From Terriglobia bacterium (lineage in GTDB: Bacteria; Acidobacteriota; Terriglobia; Terriglobales; Acidobacteriaceae), in contig JAIQFP010000003.1 in the NCBI GenBank assembly GCA_020073165.1, positions 241,626 to 305,625 of the forward strand: DNA of 64,000 bases. The letters are read 5' to 3'. Of the stretch, positions 55,321-62,141 are shown piece by piece (the stretch's first letter is position 1; each line of letters begins with the position of its first letter). Position numbers and translations under genes: made by a program. The notes under the pieces were generated by a model, which made no database searches, had not been told where the DNA came from, and worked only from the letters and a program-made list of their open reading frames with translations.

Positions 55321-55338
55321 TCGGGAGTCGGGAGTCAG
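55304..55338. repeat. Heptad-period array, 5 units
   Basis: TAGTCAG, TAGTCGG, TAGTCGG, GAGTCGG, GAGTCAG. Three TAG units in series close all forward frames; the third provides the stop codon of the pseudo-receiver gene. Confidence 0.85.
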
Positions 55339-55343
55339 TGTGG

Positions 55344-55367
55344 GGCGGACACTCTTGTCCGCCTTTT
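55344..55367 (+). terminator. Intrinsic terminator
   Basis: GGCGGACA, loop CTCT, TGTCCGCC, then TTTT: a perfect 8-bp stem with a T-run directly after the pseudo-receiver gene. The flank GTGTGGGGCGG is the same as that of the hairpin at 31846-31866. Confidence 0.75.
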
Positions 55368-55499
55368 GTCTCAGCATCTCAGTCGTTAAGAACCCGCAAA
55401 GTAAACGGTGGGACAAACCCGCTATTTTTTCGGTATTCTGAGCCTGTTGGGGAGCGATTCAACCCGAATTCTCCGCAATTTTGCCACTATATTAAACAA

Positions 55500-55566
55500 T
55501 GGCGTCATCCCGAAGACCGGCGCTGTTCAGCCGGGCGAGGGACCTGGCGCGTAGCGGCAAGACACC
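55500..55566 (+). repeat. 'CATCCTGAGC' family repeat, divergent copy
   Basis: GGCGTCATCCCGAAGACCGG, then CAGCCGGGCGAGGGACCTGG. It resembles the copy at 14176-14228. Confidence 0.5.
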
Positions 55567-55576
55567 CGAGTGAGCC

Positions 55577-55873
55577 ATGTTGGACACTGCCACGCTCGAA
55601 TCCGTTGCGTCTCAGTTAATGACCGGCAAGCAAATCACCTTGGAGGATCAAACCTGGCCGGTGACTCGCACCAGCAGCCAGCGCCTCCGGACGGCAAGGT
55701 TCACGCTCAACGGACGGGACTACCAGTCCATCGAGCAGAACCGCCACAAGCCCAGCCGCTGGGGACAACTGGCCCGCGAAGGACACCAGGTCGTCCAGTT
55801 CCGCGACATCCAAACCAATAAATATGTGGCCGTGGCCGTAGACGGCAAAGTGCAGGAGTACGGGAGGCGGTAG
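55577..55873 (+). CDS. Small protein, parental copy of a partial tandem duplication
   Basis: A 98-aa protein (MLDTATLESVASQLMTGKQI, TLEDQTWPVTRTSSQRLRTA, then FRDIQTNKYVAVAVDGKVQE, YGRR). No known domain; the C-terminal half is beta-rich with basic residues. Its last 35 codons are repeated at about 56162-56270 with silent and conservative changes, so selection on the protein is plausible. It is preceded by no strong ribosome-binding site. Confidence 0.65.
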   Translation: MLDTATLESVASQLMTGKQITLEDQTWPVTRTSSQRLRTARFTLNGRDYQSIEQNRHKPSRWGQLAREGHQVVQFRDIQTNKYVAVAVDGKVQEYGRR

Positions 55874-55895
55874 CGCCGGCTCGTGCGTCCATGGC

Positions 55896-56162
55896 CGGGT
55901 GCCCCACCTCTGCACCGCCGCAATGGTAAGCCACAAATACCGAAAGGGGTGCCCCGCTCCTTGCGTACTCTGCAAGGGGCGGGTGCCGGCATCACCGACG
56001 CTGCCGGAGTTCTGATCGGCATTTGCAGTACACGATGCTCGCTCACACCGGAGGGATAGGTCCGTGACGGTACACACACCCGCCCCTTGCAAAAAGCGCA
56101 AGGAGCGGGGCACCCCGGACGTCTTTATGGTTAAAATGGCGGCGCAAGAGGTGGGGCACCCG
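55896..56162. mobile_element. Composite inverted-repeat element (MITE-like)
   Basis: The outer arms are GGGTGCCCCACCTCTGC near 55896 and its inverted partner GCAAGAGGTGGGGCACCC at 56145-56162. Inside lie two hairpins which are themselves inverted copies of each other: GGGGTGCCCCGCTCCTTGCG at 55943 and GCGCAAGGAGCGGGGCACCC at about 56104. The element has no transposase gene. Its right edge coincides with the start of the duplicated 3' end of the upstream small gene. Confidence 0.65.
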
Positions 56163-56270
56163 GCGCGCGAAGGACATAAGGTCGTCCAGTTCCGCGATAT
56201 TCAAACTAATAAGTACCTAGCCGTGGCGATTGACGGCAAAGTGCAGGAATATGGACAGCGTAACGGGTAG
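56162..56270 (+). pseudogene. Duplicated 3' end of the 98-aa gene
   Basis: REGHKVVQFRDIQTNKYLAV, AIDGKVQEYGQR repeats the C-terminus of the gene at 55577-55873 (changes are Q to K, V to L, V to I, R to Q). The frame opens at GTG/ATG 56064 inside the inverted-repeat element, so any 68-aa product would begin with element-derived residues. Most likely a truncated paralogue; whether it is translated is unclear. Confidence 0.6.
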
Positions 56271-56354
56271 AACTCAAGTAACGCTGTCCTCCCACTAGCA
56301 AAACTTTCGAAACCTTGGCATGATCCTTGTAATCGCCCATCCAGGGGTAAACAC

Positions 56355-58229
56355 ATGTCCTTCAGAGCGCTTGCCGGCCTGCTCTTCTCCATCCTGTGCT
56401 TGTTGAATTGGAACGCGTGCAGCACCAACTCCTCAACCCCCGAGGGTTCGGGTTCACCCTCCATTACATCCCAACCTTCCAGCCTGACGGTGCAGGCGGG
56501 GCAGACCGCAACCTTCACGGTGGGAGCCAGGGGCGCGGCGCCGCTCGGCTATCAGTGGCAGAAGAATGGCTCCGACATCAGCGGCGCAACTGCGGCCAGC
56601 TACACCACTCCGCCGACCTCGGGCAGCGACGACGGTTCCACGTTCCGCGCGGTTGTCTCCAACTCGATGGGCAGTGTGACCAGCAACCCGGCAACCCTGA
56701 CCGTCAGCTCCAGCATGTCGGCGGTGGACGTCACCACCTATCACAACGACAACGCCCGCACCGGCCAGAACCTGGCAGAGACCCTGCTCAACCCCGGCAA
56801 TGTGAACTCGACGAATTTCGGCAAAGTGGGATTCTTCCCGGTGGACGGCAAGGTGGATGCCCAGCCACTCTACCTTTCCAATGTGAACATCTCCGGCCAG
56901 GGAACGCACAACGTGCTGTACGTGGTTACCGAGCACGCCAGCGTTTACGCATTCGACGCCGCGGGGGGCACTGTGCTCTGGCAAGTGTCCGTGCTGGGGA
57001 CGGGCGAAACCACGAGTGACACGCGCAGTTGCAGCCAGGTCACGCCGGAGATCGGCATCACCGCCACTCCAGTGATTGACCAGACACGCGGCCCCAACGG
57101 CGCCATCTATGTTGTCGCCATGTCGAAGAGCGGGAGCACCTACTTCCAGCGCTTGCATGCGCTCGATCTCACGACTGGCGCAGAACTTTTCGGCGGTCCC
57201 AAGAACATCCAGGCGAGTTTCCTTGGCAGCGGCGACGGCAGCTCCGGCGGGATGGTGATCTTCGATCCCAAGCAGTATGAGGAGCGGGCCGGAATGCTTC
57301 TGCTGAACGGGACGGTGTATATGGCCTGGACGTCGCACTGCGACATCCGTCCGTACACCGGCTGGGTGATGGCGTACGATGCTTCCACTCTGGCCCAGAC
57401 CAGCGTTTTGAATGTCACTCCCAATGGAAACGAAGGCGGGATCTGGCAGGCGGGGGGTGGGCTGGCAGCGGATGCTTCCGGCAACTTCTACTTCCTGGAT
57501 GGCAACGGGACCTTTGAGACCACGCTCGACGGCAACGGATTTCCGAACAAGGGCGACTACGGCAACGGGTTCATCAAGGTCTCCACGTCCGGCGGATTGG
57601 CCGTGGCGGACTACTTCAACATGTTCAACACCGTGTCGGAATCGAATGCGGATGAGGATCTGGGCTCGGGTGCGGCCATGGTGTTGCCCGATTTGACCGA
57701 CGGTTCGGGACAGGTGCAGCACCTGGCAGTGGGCGCGGGCAAAGACAGCAACATTTATGTGGTGAACCGCGAAAAAATGGGGAAGTTCAACTCCTCGAGC
57801 AACAACATCTACCAACAACTTTCCGGAGTGTTGTCAGGCGGCGTGTTTTCTGCACCTGCCTACTTCAATAACACGCTGTATTACGGCTCGGTGGGAGACA
57901 ACCTGAAAGCCTTCACCATTACCGACGCCCGGCTCTCCAGCGCGCCCACCAGCCAGACCGGCAACAGCTTTCCGTATCCTGGGTGCACTCCCGGCATTTC
58001 CGCTAACGGCACAGCCAACTCGATCTTGTGGGCGGTGGAAAATAGCAACCCAGCAGTACTGCACGCCTACGACGCCACCAACCTGGCGCACGAACTTTAC
58101 AACAGCAACCAGGCGGGCTCGCGGGACCAGTTCGGGGCGGGCAACAAGTTCATCACGCCCACGATCGCGAATGGGAGAGTGTACGTGGGAACGACGAATG
58201 GGGTAGCAGTGTTTGGGCTTTTGCCTTAG
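56355..58229 (+). CDS. Lipoprotein with Ig-like domain and PQQ-type propeller
   Basis: A 624-aa secreted protein. The signal ends in a lipobox (LLFSILCLLNWNAC). Residues 35-115 are an I-set/Ig-like domain (PSSLTVQAGQTATFTVGARG, YQWQKNGSDISGATAASYTT). The rest is a PQQ-like beta-propeller with repeated blades (NVLYVVTEHASVYAFDAAGG, TVLWQVSVL) that probably faces the outside. Domain combination and Ser/Gly/Thr richness are typical of acidobacterial surface proteins. No calcium or pyrroloquinoline quinone-binding catalytic residue could be confirmed, so an adhesive or sugar-binding role is as likely as dehydrogenase activity. Confidence 0.85.
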   Translation: MSFRALAGLLFSILCLLNWNACSTNSSTPEGSGSPSITSQPSSLTVQAGQTATFTVGARGAAPLGYQWQKNGSDISGATAASYTTPPTSGSDDGSTFRAVVSNSMGSVTSNPATLTVSSSMSAVDVTTYHNDNARTGQNLAETLLNPGNVNSTNFGKVGFFPVDGKVDAQPLYLSNVNISGQGTHNVLYVVTEHASVYAFDAAGGTVLWQVSVLGTGETTSDTRSCSQVTPEIGITATPVIDQTRGPNGAIYVVAMSKSGSTYFQRLHALDLTTGAELFGGPKNIQASFLGSGDGSSGGMVIFDPKQYEERAGMLLLNGTVYMAWTSHCDIRPYTGWVMAYDASTLAQTSVLNVTPNGNEGGIWQAGGGLAADASGNFYFLDGNGTFETTLDGNGFPNKGDYGNGFIKVSTSGGLAVADYFNMFNTVSESNADEDLGSGAAMVLPDLTDGSGQVQHLAVGAGKDSNIYVVNREKMGKFNSSSNNIYQQLSGVLSGGVFSAPAYFNNTLYYGSVGDNLKAFTITDARLSSAPTSQTGNSFPYPGCTPGISANGTANSILWAVENSNPAVLHAYDATNLAHELYNSNQAGSRDQFGAGNKFITPTIANGRVYVGTTNGVAVFGLLP

Positions 58230-58283
58230 CGGGGCATGCCACAAAGACTGCGGGACAACGCTGCCTTCTGCCGTGCCCCACGG

Positions 58284-58344
58284 CGAAAACAGCGCCTAAA
58301 GGCGCCTCGTTGTGCCTTGTTTTCGGCATCGCTGAAGCGATGCC
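58284..58344. repeat. Nested hairpins (REP-like)
   Basis: CGAAAACA (58284-58291) pairs with TGTTTTCG (58318-58325); inside is GCGCC TAAA GGCGC (58292-58305). A further perfect stem GGCATCGCT / AGCGATGCC follows at 58325-58344. Compare the twin hairpins at 868-921. Confidence 0.65.
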
Positions 58345-58407
58345 CTGATACGAATCCTGGGTGTTTGTCCTAAACCATTTAGGACAAGACCGAATCCTAC
58401 GTTCTTA

Positions 58408-58629
58408 TCAGCTGCCCGTAGCCTTGCGCCAGGTCCGCAGGTTTACGCCGTACAGCACGATGCAAAACAGATTCGCGGGTATGAAGCCCAACTGCGCGGT
58501 CTTGACCCCTATGACACAGATGATGGCGCTATTGGCCGCCGCCAGGACCCAGCCTTCCCAGCATCGTCTGCCCACCAGGATCGTGGACAGGACGGTGAGC
58601 ACACAGGACAAGTAATCGAGCCGCAACAC
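58408..58629 (-). CDS. Small PnuC-like membrane protein, unknown function
   Basis: A 73-aa protein. GTG at 58629 has an ideal Shine-Dalgarno GGAGGTGA 5 nt upstream, so it was chosen over the ATG at 58650. Three hydrophobic helices (LDYLSCVLTVLSTILVGRR, GWVLAAANSAIICVIGVKT, QLGFIPANLFCIVLYGVNLR) give an integral membrane protein. The pattern W-GW-L-N-x-I-x-C-x-IG-x-x-T recalls half of the nicotinamide-riboside transporter PnuC, but it is far shorter than PnuC. Conserved residues suggest a real small protein, function unknown. Confidence 0.7.
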   Translation of the reverse strand: MLRLDYLSCVLTVLSTILVGRRCWEGWVLAAANSAIICVIGVKTAQLGFIPANLFCIVLYGVNLRTWRKATGS

Positions 58630-58730
58630 GAAAATCACCTCCAGCGTCATCTTTCAACGGAAGGTGAGGGTGTGGCTGTGATCGAGCGACCTTTGGGGGG
58701 TTACGTTGGTCGCTGTACCCTTCGAATGTT

Positions 58731-58958
58731 TCACTGCAGGTCGGGCTTCTGAATTCCCAGTTCAATTACAAACAAATCCCGCAGAGCTTCTTCCAACTCG
58801 TTTCGCTCTCCAACAATGCCATCCAAGGAAGCGAGTTCGACTAGTCTGTGTTGCACTAGCCGGCGGGCTTGCTTGCACAATTCCGCCTGTCTGGCGGGAT
58901 CCAGTTCGACCCTTGCCGACGCGTAGACCTTTCTCCAGTCCGTGCTTCGGCTGCTCAC
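58731..58958 (-). CDS. 75-aa conserved helical protein
   Basis: GTG at 58958 with GAGGTG upstream gives VSSRSTDWRKVYASARVELD, then PARQAELCKQARRLVQHRLV and LASLDGIVGERNELEEALRD. Helical and charged. I associate the opening DWRKVYxAAxxELD with small acidobacterial proteins. No catalytic motif. The frame extends to 59138, but that part is Arg-rich and not conserved-looking. Confidence 0.6.
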   Translation of the reverse strand: MSSRSTDWRKVYASARVELDPARQAELCKQARRLVQHRLVELASLDGIVGERNELEEALRDLFVIELGIQKPDLQ

Positions 58959-59189
58959 ATTGCACCTCGAACCGTGCCTGGAGGAGTGAGCAATCTGGCG
59001 GAGCACATCTCCCCGAGGTCGGATAGGTCGCGTGTCACAGGGCCAGCGACCAGCTATGTTTTCATTCTCCCCCAAGGCAGGGGCGGTGCGCAGTGATGCC
59101 AGGGAGTACCAGAGAACCTCGGCCCAGAATTGAACCATTAAGGGCAGGCGTCCAAAATGGGACTTGTTGGGTGCGATCGCAACTCGCCG

Positions 59190-61415
59190 CTAGAAACGGA
59201 AGCGGTACTTGATTTGGATGGACACCTCCAGCGGGTTCACGTAGTGGGTACCGCCGAAGGTGTTGGCGTTATCCAGCAGGTAACGATTGCTGGCCAGGTT
59301 CAGCCCCGTTAAACGCACCGTCCAGCGTTCTCCGAACGATTTCCCCAGAGACAGGTCGTAGGTGGTATGCGCCGGCAGATGCTGCGGCCCCTCGCCATCG
59401 AGAAACCCAGAGCCGTAATTGACGTTGAAGTCGGTCCAGGCGCGCCAGGGCAGCGCCAGGTTGAAGCCGGTGGAGAACGAGTCACGCTGGTCGTGGTCGA
59501 GGAAGCAGAGCGGGCCTTCACAAGACGCGTCAGTGATCAATCCACCGGTGATTCCGCCGCTCCACTGCGCATACTGATGCGAGTAAGCGAAATGGAATTG
59601 GGCGCGCCCAGCAATGCGAGGCGACGTGGCGGTGGTTTCCCAGCCGCGAATGCGTGCGTGCTCCAAGGTGAGAGGAAAGAAGATATTGGAGTTTCCCAGC
59701 GCGTCGTGATCGAAGAAATTGCGGGCGCCGGTGCGGAAGTTCGCGACGTCGAAAGTCCATCCCGCAAGAGGAATGGTCAGTCCGAACTCGTGCTGCTCGT
59801 CGCGCTCGCCATGCAGCGGGAGGAAGCCGCAATCCTGCTGCCTGCAGAGATCAATCAGCGGGCCGCCCACGGTCAGCAGAGGCGGGGCCTGGTAGTAGCG
59901 TCCATAGAAGGCGCGGGCCACCCAGTTCAGCTTGGGGATGCGCACGGCCGCGCCGATCCGGGGATCGGCGGCATTCTCACTGATGGTCGCTCCGAAGTGG
60001 GTAAGGCGCACCCCACCGTTCACGGTCAGCCACGAAGTCAGCTTGAACTGGTCCTCCAGAAAGAAGGTCTCCACATTTCCCCAGAGGATTTTGCGCTGCG
60101 GAGGCAGGAGCTGCGCGGGGTCGCTGCTGGCGATGGCAAACAGTTCGTTGTCGCGCTGTCCGAAGATCTGAATGCCGGTGCGCAGGGTGTGGCGGCGCTG
60201 GGTCCAGGCGAGCGACACAACGCCGCCAACGTAGCTGGAGCCGCGATCGTCTTCCGGGCTGACGGGCTGGTCCAAGGGACCGCCTAAGTAGTGCGCGCGA
60301 TTGAAGTGGTAGAACGGCGACACGGTGAGCACAAGCCCGGGACCGGCGGTATGCAGCCAGGAAAAATTGACCAAGGCATCGCGCTCGTCTTCAACGTCAC
60401 CGATCCCGACGAAACCTTCGTCCGCGGAGGCATTAGGGTCCTGGGGCACCTGGTAGTGGTCCCCACGCACCGAGGTGATTAGGCGCAACTGGTCGGTTGG
60501 AGTCTTATTAAAGATCAGCGAGGCAAATCCGCCCATTCCGGCGGCTTGATCGTGAATGACCTGCGGGATGGGAGTTTCCAATCCCAAGTCCGTGCGATAG
60601 CCGGAGAAACTGCCATAGTACGCGAAACGCTCGGTGTGGTCGCCGAAGCTGATCTGATCGTTGGTGTTGTTGTAGCTGCCGTAGCTGGCGACGATTTCCG
60701 CCTGGCGGTTGCGCTCAAAGCCGGAGCGGGTGACGACGTTGAATACCCCATAGGTGCGGTCGCCGTATTCGGCGTTGTAGCCGCCGCGTTGCACTTCGAG
60801 GTAATCAATGTCCTTGGGATCGAACTGTGGGCCAACGTTAGAGGCGATATTGGTGTTCGGTACGGGCACACCGTCGAGCAGCCAGGAGACCTGGTGTCCC
60901 CCCCGGATGTGGAGTTGATCGTGGACCATGTAGGCTCCGGGGGTGTAGTTGGTGATCATGGCCATGCTGTTGGTCTGGTCAGCGCCGGGAGTGTGGGATA
61001 TCTGCTCGCGGCTGACTACGGCGGATGTGGTGGACGACTCGGGGTTAACGGTGGCGGGCGTGTCCGTGACTTCCACCGTTTCCTTGGTCTGGGCGACGGT
61101 GAGCGAGAAGTGCAGGCGGGCATCGCGGCCGGAGGTGAGAACGAGCTTCTGCTCCTGGGTGGCAAATCCGGGGACCTCAACCTTGACCTGGTATTCCCCC
61201 AGCGGCACAGTGTCGAAGCGGAATTCGCCGGAGCTGTCGGAGGTGACGTTTTTCGCCCAGTCGGAATTCGCCGAGCGCAGAGTGACCTGTGCACCCGGGA
61301 CGGGGCGATGCCCTGGGTCGTGAATCAGGCCCTGGACTGAGCCAAAAATGGTGGCGTTCGCCGTGACGGCGAGCAGCAGCAGCCCGCCGAGCAGCGGAAT
61401 GTGAATCAAGCGCAT
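59190..61415 (-). CDS. TonB-dependent receptor, Oar-like, with carboxypeptidase-regulatory domain
   Basis: A 741-aa outer-membrane receptor. ATG 61415 (after GGAGAAC) opens a signal peptide (MRLIHIPLLGGLLLLAVTAN). Residues about 25-105 form a CarboxypepD_reg-like domain (GSVQGLIHDPGHRPVPGAQV, SGEFRFDTVPLGEYQVKVEV); the plug follows (GADQTNSMAMITNYTPGAYM, LHIRGGHQVSWLLDGVPVPN), then a 22-strand barrel ending YRFRF. It should import a large ligand using TonB energy. A small Cys/His-rich exported protein is encoded just upstream on the same strand, which may hint at a metal or metal-chelate ligand. Confidence 0.93.
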   Translation of the reverse strand: MRLIHIPLLGGLLLLAVTANATIFGSVQGLIHDPGHRPVPGAQVTLRSANSDWAKNVTSDSSGEFRFDTVPLGEYQVKVEVPGFATQEQKLVLTSGRDARLHFSLTVAQTKETVEVTDTPATVNPESSTTSAVVSREQISHTPGADQTNSMAMITNYTPGAYMVHDQLHIRGGHQVSWLLDGVPVPNTNIASNVGPQFDPKDIDYLEVQRGGYNAEYGDRTYGVFNVVTRSGFERNRQAEIVASYGSYNNTNDQISFGDHTERFAYYGSFSGYRTDLGLETPIPQVIHDQAAGMGGFASLIFNKTPTDQLRLITSVRGDHYQVPQDPNASADEGFVGIGDVEDERDALVNFSWLHTAGPGLVLTVSPFYHFNRAHYLGGPLDQPVSPEDDRGSSYVGGVVSLAWTQRRHTLRTGIQIFGQRDNELFAIASSDPAQLLPPQRKILWGNVETFFLEDQFKLTSWLTVNGGVRLTHFGATISENAADPRIGAAVRIPKLNWVARAFYGRYYQAPPLLTVGGPLIDLCRQQDCGFLPLHGERDEQHEFGLTIPLAGWTFDVANFRTGARNFFDHDALGNSNIFFPLTLEHARIRGWETTATSPRIAGRAQFHFAYSHQYAQWSGGITGGLITDASCEGPLCFLDHDQRDSFSTGFNLALPWRAWTDFNVNYGSGFLDGEGPQHLPAHTTYDLSLGKSFGERWTVRLTGLNLASNRYLLDNANTFGGTHYVNPLEVSIQIKYRFRF

Positions 61416-61536
61416 GACGTTCTCCAAAGCCCCAACCTGGTGGAATGGCAGAAGCTGCCGCAGCGGAACTCGCACCGATAGGGTCAATGACCCTCACGAG
61501 GCAAGCAGGACGGCGCACGGCAAGCTTTTGATTGGT

Positions 61537-61884
61537 CTAAGCGATGGAGAACGGAGGAGCGCGAACGGAATGGGCAGCATTGACCTCGGCGGTGACGTCA
61601 ATGGGCCGCAACTGCGGCAGCATAGCTACTGAGGCCGGCGCCGCGTAGGCACTCGGCCGTGGCCGGAGCTGCGCGGCATGCGATACCGTCAGGGGACGGC
61701 AGCAGTCGTGGCTGCCGCAATCCAGAGCACGGAATTCTGTCTCCGGGGAAGTGTGCGAGTGCATCTTCCGCATGCAACAGGCGTGCGGCGGCGGGGTGGA
61801 GACCGCCAGGCCGACAGGGGCAAAGCTGCCCACAAGCAGCAGAATCAGCAAGAATCTGGCGGTCAGGCGATGCATAAGTGGCAT
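61537..61884 (-). CDS. Exported Cys/His-rich small protein
   Basis: A 115-aa protein with a signal peptide (MPLMHRLTARFLLILLLVGS). The mature part has CCMRKMHSHTSPE, then CGSHDCC: five cysteines and several histidines and methionines in clusters, a pattern typical of periplasmic metal (often copper) binding. The C-terminal 45 residues are Pro/Ala-rich. It is 121 nt upstream of the TonB receptor on the same strand, so co-transcription is plausible. Function unproven. Confidence 0.65.
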   Translation of the reverse strand: MPLMHRLTARFLLILLLVGSFAPVGLAVSTPPPHACCMRKMHSHTSPETEFRALDCGSHDCCRPLTVSHAAQLRPRPSAYAAPASVAMLPQLRPIDVTAEVNAAHSVRAPPFSIA

Positions 61885-62141
61885 GGCAGGAGCCCCACAC
61901 CCTGCCCAGGAAACTCGCGTCTAGCATAGGCGACCAAGGCCGGGAGTGCAAGCGCGTTGCCGCTGGCCACTGATCATTCTCCCCGGATGTTGAGCCGCTA
62001 AAATCCGCTGTGTTAGCATCTTAGGTTTTGGCAGGCTGTTCGACGTTGGCCTATATCTCCTCTTCTTCCTGGTCCACCGGGATTTGAATTGCTGGTCCCA
62101 TTGGAGTGGAGCAGCCGCGCACACCTTAAAGGAGTGAACCC

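Noticed and set aside
55896..56162. An insertion sequence
   Set aside because: There is no transposase frame and the element is under 300 nt; it is better described as MITE-like.
56454..57818. A 454-aa open frame antisense to the Ig/PQQ lipoprotein gene
   Set aside because: It is rich in Val/His/Arg typical of reverse-complemented Gly/Thr/Asn codons and shows no start signal.
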